Assembly (NCBI GenBank): GCA_030737875.1
Contig: CM060920.1
Location: forward strand, 480,096,861-480,160,860
DNA: 64,000 bases
Reading direction: 5' to 3'
Source of the DNA: Allium sativum
Lineage: Eukaryota; Streptophyta; Magnoliopsida; Asparagales; Amaryllidaceae
Shown: positions 13,813 through 25,712 of the stretch, one piece after another
Layout of the letters: every line of letters starts with the position of its first letter
How positions within the stretch are numbered: the stretch's first letter is position 1
Notes under the pieces: generated by a model
The model's input: the letters and a program-made list of their open reading frames with translations, nothing else
Told to the model about the DNA's origin: nothing
Databases searched by the model: none
Position numbers and translations under genes: made by a program

Positions 13813-14979
13813 AGTGAAAAACCCCACCTCCGTTAAGGTCACTCACAAAGGAAATGCCTTAACTTTGGTGGAGCATTTTAGGTAAAAGATGCAGATAAAT
13901 TACAAGACAGACAAATAAAGCAGCGGAAAATAAAGTCATTTTATAAACAATATGGTTCAGTCAAGCTTTTACAACGGTTGTCTCAATCATACTTAAAAGT
14001 AATACATAGAACTTCTGTCTTGATCTAAAAACTTCCAAATATAAAAGAAGCATAAAAACAACCATGATATTCCCCAATAAAGCATGAATCAGCCGTAGCA
14101 GTTGGAGAGAGAGTCCAAAGCAATACATCGACTATCTTCGAGCTTGGAAAGAAAACTAAGCTAAGTGGTAACATTTCCTCCCTGTGAACCTTTGGGGGGG
14201 AGGGGAATGGAAGAAAAGAGGTGAAACAAAACTAGGTCATACATAAGTCTGGTAAGTCCAGTGACTTTCAGCATATAAACAGGCAAAAGCATCATGACAT
14301 GAATAAACTGAATATAAGACAATACCGTGATAACAGGGATAACAAGATAACAAGGATAAGCATAAGGTATGATAAGGCAAGATAAACTGAATGCACTTCT
14401 ACTCTTTCTCTACCTTACTACTACTTTGTTATTCTGATTTCTATATTTATCTCTTCACCACCTAACAAGTTTCCTAACTAGAAATCTGTATAAAATGGTA
14501 ACGTGATCCCAATCCCCGCAAATGGTGGTAGCCTTCAGGTGTACATCTATCGTGAGGATTCCACCTCAATCAGCCTAATTGTCATGAACATGTTAGACGC
14601 ACCCTTACTACCCTATCGATCGGCTCCCTTACTTGTATTCATGTTCCAAGTGTCTGTGTCAATCGGCTCTCTCTTGCATGTAGATACCCTGTGTTGGTCC
14701 CACCATAAGGTGTATCAACCCTTATGATAGTGACCCGACACGATTCAAGATGCACAGTGTATAACTACTAGTTCATAGTGCCTGCTTTTTCCTACTCCGG
14801 AGTACGTGCACGCCCTTAAACCGTCGGAACCTACACTGACGTACCACCTGCCGCTGTTTTGACCGCTTATAATCAGCCCAGTAATCGTGCCCTAACCTGA
14901 CTAGTTTCAGGGTACCATGATACATTTTTGTGGGTTACTGCTGAAATGGGTCCCCATTACTAGGGTTTCTTGCTGGTTA

Positions 14980-15830
14980 AGTTTGTGGGCCTATATATAC
15001 AAATATTACCCACTTACACGAGATGCACTTAACCCTCCTACAGATTATAGCATGTTTATTTAACGGTTAAGTTGTGCGGGCCTATATGTACAAATATTAC
15101 CCAACTACAAGAGATGTGCTTAACCCTCCCATCGATTCAATCATATTTATTTAACAGTTAAGTTTGTGGGCCTATATGTACTAATATTACCAACCTACAC
15201 GAGATGTACTTAACCCTCCCAATTATTCAAGCATGTTTATTTAACGGTTAAGTTTGTGGGCCTATATTTACTAATATTACCCACCAACCCGATATGTACT
15301 TAACCCTCCCGCACATTATGTCATATTGGTTAAGTGTTATCCATTCATGTTAACTTAACCCACCCATTCATCGTGTCATGTTGGTTAAGTGTTTCTTATT
15401 AACTTAACCCCATTCGTTCATCAAGTTATATTGGTTAAATGTTTTCTTGTTAACTTAACCCCACGTGTTCATCATGTTGTATTGGTTAAGTGTCTTCAAT
15501 CAATTCAAGTTAACTTAATCTACCTACTTGTCATATTACTTTGGTTAAGTGTTGCCTTCTTGTGTTAACTTAACCCTACCACAAATCAAGTTATATTGGT
15601 TAATTGTTGCCCTCTTGTTTTAACTTAACCTTACCACAAATCAAGTTATACTGGTTAAGTGTTTCTTATTACTTAACCCTATCCATTCATCATGCTATAC
15701 TGGTTAAGTGTTTCCTATTAACTTAACCCAGTCATCCATCTTGTCATATTGTTTAAGTGTTTCTCATTACTTTACCCTAGTCATCCATGTTATATTGGTT
15801 AAGTGTTCCTATGAACTTAACCCTGCTCAT
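14980..15830 (-). repeat. GGTTAAG/CTTAACC inverted-motif array, A2 5' LTR
   Basis: Counterpart of 8385-9262, with the same two unit lengths and independent point changes. Confidence 0.85.
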
Positions 15831-15864
15831 TCATCTTGTTCATTAGCATTAATTGATTTATTAA

Positions 15865-16075
15865 TGCACCAACCTCTCACATTAGATATGTGTTATTGCG
15901 GTCACTGGATGTGTCGGGCGGTTCCGGGCAGTTTTACGCCACAACTCAATCTAACCTCGGGTTTTTCTTGGGCATGATGCAATAACCTCTCAATTAGATT
16001 GGTGTTGTTATGGTTACTTGATGTACTGGGCGGTTCCGGGCAGTTTTACACCACAACTCAATCTAACCTCAGGTT
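15865..16075 (-). other. Paired stem-loop modules, A2 5' LTR
   Basis: Counterpart of 9280-9490. The loop consensus CGGGCGGTTCCGGGCAG is kept in both modules, while the stems carry mismatches and wobble pairs. Confidence 0.55.
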
Positions 16076-16971
16076 AGGCATGTTCATCTTTAATCTACAC
16101 ATTTACCCTATATACCCAAATCTAGATTTTACATCCTAATTACCAAATTCACCAAAACTAGTCATATTACGTTTTACACCCAATCTAGATTTAATGCTCA
16201 AGTTACCCCAAATTCGCAACAATAACAATTTTGCCCAAAACTCGATTTATATGCCAACTTCCTACTTTGTCGTTCATGCCAATTCTAGGTTCAATATGTC
16301 AAATTACATATTCCATAATTCATGTCAAATTGCATCTTAACAGTTATGCCATGTTACATGTTCCAAATTATGCCAAATAATGTCAATTTCATATTATACC
16401 CAATTTCCCCTGCATTCATAATGTACGTGTTTCGAGATTCAACTCAAGATTCATAATATAAGGGGAGAAGCAAGATGGAACATTGTAAAAATAGGCATAG
16501 TCATATGATGATAAGAACTACTGGTCCAATAAACTTGATGTACTAAAAAGACAAGTTTTGCAAGGAATACATCGCAGGCATATAGATATGATAAGAATTA
16601 TATCATGAACTTAAAAAGGATTACAATTCCGATATACAACAAGGATAGATATGATTGGACCAGTTTCATAGTCAAAAATGATTCCCAAAGATATATATAC
16701 TCAAGCGCAGATTTCAATGAAAGGATAGCTTAATCAGGCGTATTCTCATATCCATTTTATTACATGTCACAATTGGATTTAGGTGTTCAAATATAAAAAA
16801 ATGTAACTGACTTACAAAACAAAGGCAAGTCTTGTTTTCATGCCTAAGCTATACATCACTATACACCCAAATCTTCTTCTTCCAAATCATAAACTATCAT
16901 ATATATACCCCAATTTTAGATCTTAGACCACAACATGTACTATGCCTTATATTTACAATCCAATTTATGCC

Positions 16972-17108
16972 CCAAATCCCAAGTCATATGTCCAATACTT
17001 TATGCCTCAAATCTCAAGTCATATGTCCAATACTTTATGCCTCAAATCCCAATTCATATGTCCAATACTTTATGCCTCAAATCTCAAGTCATATGTCCAA
17101 CACTTTAT
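16972..17108. repeat. 34-bp tandem repeat, A2 5' LTR
   Basis: Same four-unit array as 10385-10520, with one unit altered (CCCAATTCATATG). Confidence 0.9.
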
Positions 17109-17727
17109 GTTTTGAATGTGTTATGTCCTCAAATCAGTTACAACTCAATTACGCCTAATTATACACAATTTACTACTTTTCCCAAATTTTAGCGCTAGTC
17201 ATGTCCAAATCATAATTTATGCCCAATTTTATTTCCAACGTACATTCATCTCTTATGAGATCTGGCTCAGGCTCGCAGTAGCCTGGCTGTAAAACAAAAA
17301 GGGAAGAAGGAAAGAAGAGACAAAGAATGGACGTAATATTATCAATGAGATAGATCCAAAGGATATAGAAAGATAGGCATAATCTCAGATCCAGATTTAT
17401 TACAATGTCAGAATCACAATTAACTTTTATTTATGAAAGTAACGTGAACTTACAAATTACAGAAGGGTCTTGAATTCTGGGATCTGTATTCTGAAACTGA
17501 ATAGTTCTCCCTTGAAGTAGACTTTTTGTTCTTCTAATTTAGATTTGATTTGATTCTTAGAAATAGTTGTTGAAGTCAATGAATTAGCTTTTGAATCTCT
17601 ACTAGAATTCTAAATTTGATTTCTACGAAGGACTTGAGCAGCATAACCCCGTCAAAGATTTATTTTGATATGAATTAGGGTAAAGTATAGGCAAAATGAA
17701 GTTGTGTGGAGAGAAAGTGAGCTTTGG

Positions 17728-17742
17728 GGCTGTTTAAATAGC
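17728..17742 (-). promoter_or_regulatory. TATA-like box, A2 5' LTR
   Basis: The minus strand reads CTATTTAAACAG about 430 bp from the LTR start, just downstream of the palindrome array, near the spacing of the clearer TATA boxes in A3, A4 and C. Confidence 0.4.
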
Positions 17743-18166
17743 TTAGGAGCAACGAATCTGGTCAGAACGGGCGTCTAAATGCAGAAAAACAAATCTGTCC
17801 ACAGATCTGGAAAAGGGGGGGAGGTCGACCCCCAGATCGACCCCATGGCCGACCTGTTCTACCCAGGTCGACCCCCTGGTCGATCTGGGTCCTGGGCGGG
17901 AAATCCCCCCCCCTAGCCCAGATGTGTGATTTGAATTTCGAAACTTTAAATTTGAATTCGGGCTGATTTTTATTTTGAATTCCTGAAACTTCTACATGCC
18001 ATAACTTCTTGATACGGAGTCCGATTTACGCAAACTCGGACTCTATCTCAAGCAGAAATCCGAGACGAAAGAAATAGCATAACGTATTTCCCTTAATTCT
18101 TCTCTTAAAAATTAAGTATACTTTAATTTGTTACTTTAATGTTCACAGAAAATATGGGGTGTTATA

Positions 18167-18171
18167 TAACC
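18167..18171. repeat. Target-site duplication TAACC, right of A2
   Basis: Exact match to 7228-7232. Confidence 0.85.
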
Positions 18172-18716
18172 AGGCTACGATAATATGCAGTTGCCTTTCC
18201 CATGCTTACGTTTATTTATATTGATTCGTCATGATAAAATGTTTAGGTAATATTTAAACACGGTCAGGCATACTAGAGTTAGCCAGGACACGTTATATTA
18301 AGTTTCAAAATTAATTAGGCACATCTTAAATTAAATTTAACTGGATTAGGCAAAATTAGAAAACACGGTTAGGCATGAATATACTCAGGCTACGGTTTAA
18401 ACTTGTTTGGGAACGTTAAAGCTTATACGCAGGCAACGTTAATATATACCAATGACTTAATATATATAATATATTTATACGAAATATTAACTTACGTAAA
18501 CAGTTTGGACTAGGCATATTATACCTTATCATTAAGCACATCATCTATAAAATCATCAATCTCTTTTTATATAGTTAGGCATATACATGTTTTATTACTG
18601 TTCATCGAAATTTTACCCTTCCAGCCTCCAGGCCGTGCACGTTTCTTAATAGGATAATAAGGCATAATAAAAATATCTTTTCAACTTAAATGTAACTTAT
18701 GGTCTCTCTCTCTCTT

Positions 18717-18759
<43 letters not shown>

Positions 18760-19077
18760 GCGCACGTAATAGGTACAAATGTATTTAGTTTTATACATAC
18801 CCAGGCTACTACAGTTTCCTTTTCTTCCTTTTCTGTTCGATACCACTTGCCACTGTTCATTGTCTCCTCCTCTCTGGTCCTCATGACAACTTTCCTATTT
18901 CTTTTCCTTTTTTAAACAAAGACTAAAAGCTCAGTTCATAAAACACGGCCCACCTCTCCCTTACTTCTGCTTCAACGTCATATTTCGAACCCATTTCCTC
19001 GGTGTTTTTATTTCTTCTTTCGTTACTGATGCTTTTTTTTAATCCGAAACTAGTTCCCTTTTTACACGCATTCTTTA
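18172..19077. other. AT-rich host sequence right of A2
   Basis: Repeated 'AGGCATA / CAGGCTACG' motifs continue those left of A2 (before 7228), as expected if A2 split one older repeat. No ORF of note. It contains a (CT)n(TA)n microsatellite at 18703-18756. Confidence 0.5.
18703..18756. repeat. (CT)n(TA)n microsatellite
   Basis: A short CT run is followed by ~18 TA units. Confidence 0.9.
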
Positions 19078-20884
19078 TGTAAGAACCAGGAATTTCTGAA
19101 CCAATTTAAAATTATTATTTTAGTTATTTTAATGGGTTTTGAATATTTAAAATGATTTATTTTAAATAATAACGATTAAAAATTTATTAAAATCGAAGTA
19201 GAACGTATAAATTTATTTTAATTATAAAACGAACTCGAAATGGCATGGTAGTTTTAAAATCCGATTTTAAATTTCAATTGAATGTATAGGATTCAAAATA
19301 AATATGATTTCAGTGAAACAAGAAACTTGGAATATTTTGAACTGTAATTTTCTAATGAATGTAAGAAACTGAGATTTCACTATTCAAATTGAAATTTAAG
19401 TCCAGTTAAAAATTTAGAATAGTCACTATGGAATTTATATATATTTTTAATAATATATATAGCCCTTAAAAATAGCCATCTTGCAAACGAACTCCGTTTT
19501 CGATGAAACCACTTTTGTTAGATATGGAATGTCAAATTATTATTAAGTTTCAAATTTCATAATTTTTGGAATTAATATGTGAGCGTGGTGAATTTAAATG
19601 CCTGTTCAGTTTTAATTGTAAATTTAATCAATTGGAAAAAGGCCATTTTTCAAACGGTCTCCAAATTCGACGAAATTAATTTTCTTAGGACCGTATCATC
19701 AAAACATAGCTAGATTTCAATTTCCATAATTTTTGGAGCTAGTATGTGGCCTCGGTAAATTAAAACGTACGTTCAAAATTAATATTGACTGTTATATTAA
19801 TTTATATTTTAATTCTGATGAAAACTGATCGAAAATTTCGAATTGGCTTATGAAGCATATTCTATTGTGTTCAGAAATGGGGTATTTAGTTAGAAATGAC
19901 AGTTGTTGTGTTTGATTTGGAGCTCGGATCTATAAATAAGAAATATTGGAATAAAATAATGTTAAATAAATATATAGGGGCTTTTCCACTCAAAACCCTA
20001 ATCACTTTCATAAGCCGCCAGGTTCAAATCGAAAGGCCAAAATTGTTTGATCCGTCCTCCTCAAATTTCGTGAAATACATAGCTCAAATCAAATTGCATA
20101 CAATACGAATATTGTAGAGAATCTTGCGAGCTTTCCATACATACCAGGATGATCATTTATCGTAGTGTTTTTGGCTCGATTTTCACACCCAAAAGGGTTG
20201 CCTTCACCTCGAGTTCCATGGCAACAAGGGGCATCGAGTTCTGAGCTGCAACCGAAGGAGGGTGGTGGCGTGAGGGGCTTTGACGAGGTGACCGGCGACT
20301 GACGTCCGGTGAAGCAGTGACATGGCGTAGCGAAACCCTAGTTCTTGGGTGTGGGTTTATGCAGCGAACGATGGATTTAGGAAGATGACAATTAATTAAG
20401 GGTTAAAGTTAAATAAAAATCCTTAACTATATTTAGTTTATTTAATTATATTAAATGTGATTAAATTATAAATTGTCATATCGCGTGCAAACTGAAACAG
20501 AAGCTAACTATTTTTGTTTCATTGGAATCGTAGGATTGAACTCTACAACATGGAACTGACCAGAATAGAAATGGAGCAAGTTGAATTTTTAGCTAAATTG
20601 AACGCGCGTTTAATTTAGTGTAAAAACAACAATCCTCAAATATAGATTGTCGGAGTGGAATCCAAAGTGAGAACTCTCTCACTGCAATTCTTGTACAGTT
20701 ATTTATTTTATAACTACATATATGAACTACCAGTATTGATTTTTATCAGTTTTTAATTATCACAAATGATGTACGACGCCTGTTAGCTCACATTCACTGT
20801 TGTTTGAAAATTATGGATGATTAAATTGACTGTATTGTGTTGTGATTGTGATGTGAAATGGAGTAAATAAAATATATATGCGTT
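19078..20884 (+). mobile_element. Degenerate LTR-like sequence, plus orientation
   Basis: It begins TGTAAGAACCAGGAATTTC and contains two copies of a block typical of LTR U3 in this window: 'CATCTTGCAAACGAACTCCG' near 19478, and a similar 'TTTTTCAAACGGTCTCC' near 19645. A TATA-like TAAATATATAGG lies at ~19966-19980, followed by AAACCCTAATCAC. A GTGAGAACTCTCTCAC segment near 20668 resembles the leader-like segments at 2990 and 6700. No right end or TSD could be fixed. Confidence 0.4.
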
Positions 20885-22332
20885 GTATGAATAATTTATG
20901 TGCGATAAAAGAATTTATTGTTGAAGTTGATTATGTTTTATTTACATAAAAGGTAAACTTGTCCGTGGCGACAGGCTTATCTCCTGCTATCGCTCATGCG
21001 TTTTCTCCTTTCTCTTCTTTCCATCAGATTTCTATATGTTTTCCATTTGATTTCTACTTGTTTTCTACCACCTTCCACTGGTTTTCCACTCGTATTTCAC
21101 ACTCACAATCAGATCCGCAAAGTTTATTCCACTTTTTAAACCCTCGTCAGATCTGGGTAGTTTTTTCCAGATCTAAGTGCTACAAAGCTTTAGTTTCCCA
21201 TCTATACTCTAGATTTCCGTCAATCGTCCTTCTTCGAAGCTTTTTCACTTTGATATTAAGCAAATTGAAATTCTAGATCTAAGTTACCCTTAATTGTTTC
21301 GTAATGGATCTAGCGACAAAAGAGGCCTAGAAACATGTTGGCTGATTCTTCCGGTTTCATATTTGGTGGTGGATGGATATCAAGCTGAGCTTATAGGAAT
21401 TTCTTCATTTTGGGTTGTTAATGAGCAACGGGTTGGACCAGATCCGCCTCCTAAGCGACTGGCTTTCCAGTCATCTCATCCGATCCGGGTTACCAGATCC
21501 TAGTCACGAGGTATGATTGTTAAATATTATTTGGGTGTGGTAAATGATAATCTAGCAGTTTGGGATTAACTGTTGAGACGTTAGTGATGCTTGCTCTTTA
21601 CGGCTTCCTGTTTGTCATTCAATGGCATAACAGGACAGGTGCTTACAGTTATATGGTGGGATTTTTATTCCAGTTTTGGAATATATATATCAAACTGTCG
21701 AATCTGGCACTAGGATTGATCCATAGGAGTTTGTAGATCATCAACCAGACCTAGAAATTGGATTTGATTATCTTCTGGGATTTCAATTGGCTTAATTTAG
21801 GCGTTCATATATCTATAAGGGTCCAGGTTAGTTTGGCTGGAGGGTTGCAATCTTAAGAAGATACAGTGTTTTTGTAATATGGATTTGGCATCTCATGTTT
21901 TCAGCATGTCTACGAACAGTTCTTCATAAGTAACATGTTTATAATATCTCATCATTCTTTCTTGATCCCCTATGAAATCATGTGAACCTCTTATGGTTTT
22001 ATAGGAAGTTAAGGGTTGATTAGCTTATAAGCAGAATTATTAGGTAATAGGTTCTGGATGGTTTTGGTAAAAGGTGATGATGGAGAATCATTAGGCAGGA
22101 CATCTTGCTTGTTCGAAGTAAATTGTGGGAGCGTATGAGCTTTTGGCTCAAGGTGGCGAGTTATAAGGTTGTGATGGCCTCATCATGGGCTAGTTTATCT
22201 TAGGCTTGTTTTTTTTATTTTCTTATATTTTCTTGTTTGTTTTTTCCGCTTTTATCTTTGTAACGGTTAATATACTAACCTGTCTTTTGTACCGCTTTTT
22301 AGTAGATAATAAAAGCGAACCAATTTTCAAAA
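20885..22332 (+). mobile_element. Candidate poly(A)-tailed retroposon (LINE-like 3' part)
   Basis: A less AT-rich island ends with ...TAATAAAAGCGAACCAATTTTC followed by eight As. An AAAATATATATGCG string just before it (20869-20882) recurs right after the tail, which could be a ~14-bp target duplication. However, the downstream sequence is a microsatellite of that same motif, so coincidence is possible. The two ORFs (105 and 69 residues) show no RT or endonuclease motif. A 5'-truncated LINE or non-autonomous relative is the best guess. Confidence 0.35.
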
Positions 22333-22640
22333 AAAATATATATGCGATGTGAATATATATATATATATATATATGCGATGCAAAAAAAATATGCGATGCA
22401 AAAAAAATATACGATGTGAAAATATATATATGCGATGTGAAATATATATATATATATATGTGATGTGAAAAATATATATATGTGATGTGAAAATATATAT
22501 ATATATGTATGCGATGTGAATATATATATATATGTGATATGTTAAAAAATATATGTGCGATGTGGAAAAACCAATATATGCGATGTGATATCTATATCTA
22601 TATATATATATATGCGATGTGAAAATTTATATGCATTGTA
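22333..22640. repeat. Satellite-like (TA)n-GCGATGTGAAA array
   Basis: A variable TA run followed by GCGATGTGAAA, TGCGATG or GTGATGTG recurs more than ten times. The unit is a microsatellite joined to a fixed ~10-bp word. Confidence 0.85.
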
Positions 22641-24642
22641 TAAAATATGTATGCGTTTTATAAAGTATATATGCACTGTAAAAAATTGTCATGCTATGGA
22701 ATAATTATTGAATCATTAAAAATATTATTTTTAACATATATATCATATATAAAATGGTCAAGTATTGAAATAATTATTTGTTCACTAAAAATAATATTTT
22801 TATCTTGTATATGAGATATAGAAAATTGTCATGTAATGGAATAATTATTTTATTGTTAAAAATATAATTTTTAACATATATATGCACTGTATAAAATTGT
22901 CATGTAGTGGAATATTCTATTTTGATTTAAAATTGAAAAGGAAGTTGAAATCGTTTTTAAATGAATTTATAAACAATTTATAAAATACGTCTTAAATGAA
23001 AATAGACTATATATATTATATATACATATAATGGCATGAATAAAACGCGCCGCGCAACGACCATTAGCAAATTTCAACAATTAACTTAAATTGATGTAAC
23101 GGGAGATCCGACCGTCGGATTCTCCTAAAACCAGAACCATTGGGTTCGTATCAAAAAGATCTTTCCAATGAATATAGGAGATTTGAATTTGAAAGGTTAG
23201 ATTTTAAAATATGCCCAAATCAATTTTGGAAAAGGTCGCTATGGATGTATTTTGGTGCCCATTATTGGAAACCAACTGTAAGGACCTAAATAAAATTATT
23301 AAAAATATGGAAAAATTATGTAAAATCATAATAACTGATTTGGAAAGATTTTGGATGAAAAATTCCAAGTTTGAAAAGATAAAAATATATTTTTATCGAA
23401 ATGAACTAGTTAATAACTGGAATAATGATCCAATTATTTTTAGAAATAAATAAATTGGATCGAAAAAGGGGTTTTAAAATAACTATAATTTTCCGATGAA
23501 TAAATTGGAAAGGATTTGAATGGAAATTATTTTCGAATATTTTGATATTGGATTCCGTGATTATACGGATATGGTTGAGGAATTTGGAAGATATAGATAT
23601 CGTTATTCCCAGTACATATCCATTAGTCTCAAAATTTGATGTTGAATATGTCGATATTATTTTTGTTCAGAGCCTTATTTTTTATATCAAATTGGATTTT
23701 TAGGTTTATAGTGAACAATGTTTTAAATAAATTTTGTTCTTTAGCCCAATGAACAGTGAAGTTATGATTTGGAATTTATAATCTTTTAATTAAGATTAAT
23801 GGAATTTCCAAAAGAAATTTTTTCCAATTTAATATATTAAATTGGAATTGAATGGAATTCAATTTAATAACTTAGATGAACTTTTGTAAAGGAAGACCGT
23901 TACTATTTGTGGAATCAGAAGGCCTTGCCGCTATTCGACTTATAGTACTAGTTTGATACAGAAATTTATATCGATTATATATTGTTATGATTTCCATGAA
24001 GAATCCATTTTGATGGAAGATGATTTTGGGTTTATCGTGAACTTTGTTTTAAATGGCATTGATGCTTTGACCCAATTAAAAGCAGGATTAATTTCTAGAA
24101 AGTTGAATAATCATTAAATAATGATTTGTGAAATTAAAATTAAACTAGAGTTTTAATAAATCTTTATTAGATTTGAATGAATGAATGGTGATTAAATTTA
24201 CCAAAACATGAGATGTGGTATAAACCAAATATACTTAGTTGTTGATACTGATTGTGATTGATTGTTTGTTTGGATTGCGCTCGACCAGTTTATGAGCAAA
24301 ATATGCTTTTACATTTAGCATAAGGTTGGGTAGAAATATTTGTATGCTAACATCTTGTGAAACACTTCACGATTTTACTATGAGATGTTTAGCAATGTTG
24401 TTGAGTTCATTTCAAATTTAATGAATGATTTTGAAATGATATTTTCTTAAGTGAAAAGAAACGTGTTCCCAATTTCGAACAGGGAATGTTTTATAAAAAT
24501 GTTTTATAAAACAAAAAGGATTTCGAGGGCTAAACTTGTTGTTATCGAAATGATTTCAAAATTTATTATGTGTTTGACATTGTAGTTCATTACATAACCG
24601 ATTAGTTGCTATTGAAGATATATCTGTTTGGTGGCGGAGAAT
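22641..24642. other. AT-rich degenerate repeat sequence left of A1
   Basis: No gene found; the 80-residue ORF at 23211-23453 is Lys/Asn/Ile-rich and has no recognisable domain. A TGTAACGGGAGATCCGACCG start at 23095 looks like another LTR edge and includes the inverted repeat ATCCGA-CCG-TCGGAT. 22690-22920 holds three diverged copies of a 'AAATTGTCATGTAATGGAAT' segment. Confidence 0.45.
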
Positions 24643-24647
24643 TTATT
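24643..24647. repeat. Target-site duplication TTATT, left of A1
   Basis: Repeated at 28228-28232. Confidence 0.85.
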
Positions 24648-24859
24648 TGTAACAACCCGAATTTTTATAACATGTTAAAACCATAAATCAAGGTAGAATT
24701 AATTTTTAAAATAAGAATCAAGGGAAACAGGTTACGCCATTGCGTTCGTCTCGGAATTCTGCTTGAAATAGAGTCCGAGTTTGCGTAAAACGGATATCGT
24801 ACGAAGAAGATATGGACGAATGAAGTTAGGCAGAAAAACCAGAAACGGGCCAGAATGCA

Positions 24860-24955
24860 CTGGCGCACTTGGGAAGTGCGCCAGAACAAAATTGCACTGG
24901 CGCACTTGGGAAGTGCGCCCATGCAATTTTGCATTGGCGCACTTGGCAGGTGCGC
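24860..24955. repeat. U3 palindrome array of A1 (GGCGCACTT/AAGTGCGCC)
   Basis: Three tandem copies of an inverted repeat: arms GGCGCACTT and AAGTGCGCC around GGG in the first two, with arm changes in the third (GGCGCACTT, GGCAGGTGCGCC). It lies ~210-310 bp from the LTR start, where A2, A3 and C have GTCGAC palindromes. Overlapping ORFs on both strands are by-products. Confidence 0.85.
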
Positions 24956-25552
24956 CCAGGCCAAGCAGAAACCTGCTTGGTCAGGCCCTGGCTGGCCTGA
25001 TTGGGTTCTGGTCGAATTTCTAAGCTCTGGTGTGTCACTAGGGCTGACTTGTCATTTTCTGATTGGCTTTTCTTGAGATGGATGGCCTTGGTTTCTTCTA
25101 GCTTCATCGACAGCTCTAATTAGTTTGAAACCCTATGTAAACAGCCTCCTAGCCTCATTCTCTTTACACCATTCTTCTCTAACCTTATGCTGCTCAAACT
25201 CTTGATGATCATGGCTTCTTCTTCTTCCTCTAAATTAAATCAATTAAATTAAAACGCGAAGATTATTTCTTGAAGGCTACGGCTAGGAATTGGGTATTTG
25301 CTTCTACAATCAAAGCAATATTCAGCGATTCAACAATTCAACGACAAATTTCTAGACTTGACTTCTGCATCTAAATTTCTTAGACCACGATCTGTAAGTT
25401 CCAGTTACTTTTAGATAAAAACTATAAATCTTATATGGGCATGTTAAATTGGAATTGATTTATGTATGATTCATATCTATTCTTGTTTTCTTCTTGGATC
25501 TTGACTATTGGGAATATTGTCTACGACGTTGAAACTATTGTTAATGGCATAA

Positions 25553-25712
25553 GACAATGACTACGCCTATGACTATGAACATAAGACTATGACTATGCCT
25601 ATGACTGTGAACATAAGACTACGCCTATGACTGTGAACATAAGACTATGCCTATGCCTATGACTGTGAACATAAGACTATGCCTATGCCTATGACTGTGA
25701 ATATAAGACTAT
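25553..25712. repeat. Minisatellite in A1 leader region
   Basis: Variants of GACTATGCCTATGACTGTGAACATAA recur about six times, with a hexamer sub-period (CTATGA/CTATGC). Confidence 0.85.

Larger units (their letters stand above)
11570..13814 (-). pseudogene. A2 interior: decayed gag-pol remnant lacking RT and RNase H
   Basis: Read on the minus strand, three islands match element C. Plus 13180-13330 matches the zinc-knuckle/protease approach; 12880-13080 matches the protease region around C's '[11 protein letters not shown]'; and 12190-12400 matches the integrase 'SIVSDRD' region running directly into the chromodomain segment. The ~500 bp next to the LTR (11590-12100) is very similar to C's 3' untranslated interior. 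Frames are broken throughout, and the whole RT-RNase H block and most of integrase are missing. A3 has the same order and junctions, so the deletion predates both insertions. Confidence 0.8.
7233..18166 (-). mobile_element. A2: non-autonomous LTR retrotransposon (Ty3/gypsy-derived, LARD-like)
   Basis: A 10,934-bp element lies on the minus strand: 3' LTR 7233-11569, interior 11570-13814, 5' LTR 13815-18166, flanked by TAACC on both sides. The PBS is an exact initiator-tRNA-Met type. The interior is only ~2.2 kb. It has traces of a zinc-knuckle/protease region and of the integrase C-terminus and chromodomain, but no RT or RNase H and no long ORF, so it could not move without help in trans. Long LTRs around a short decayed interior fit the description of large retrotransposon derivatives (LARDs). 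A3 has the same architecture, and C is the closest coding relative in the window. Confidence 0.9.
13815..18166 (-). repeat. A2 5' LTR (4,352 bp)
   Basis: This is the direct-repeat partner of 7233-11569, with the same internal order: homopolymer at ~14196, conserved block ~14500-14970, GGTTAAG array 14980-15830, stem-loop pair 15865-16075, 34-bp repeat 16972-17108, palindrome array 17821-17890. Its outer edge ends GTTATA where GTTACA is expected (one substitution), and TSD TAACC follows immediately. Confidence 0.9.

Noticed and set aside
24665..25107. Several overlapping ORFs with repeated CASA/LPSAP-type sequence on both strands
   Set aside because: They are produced by the three inverted repeats of A1's U3.
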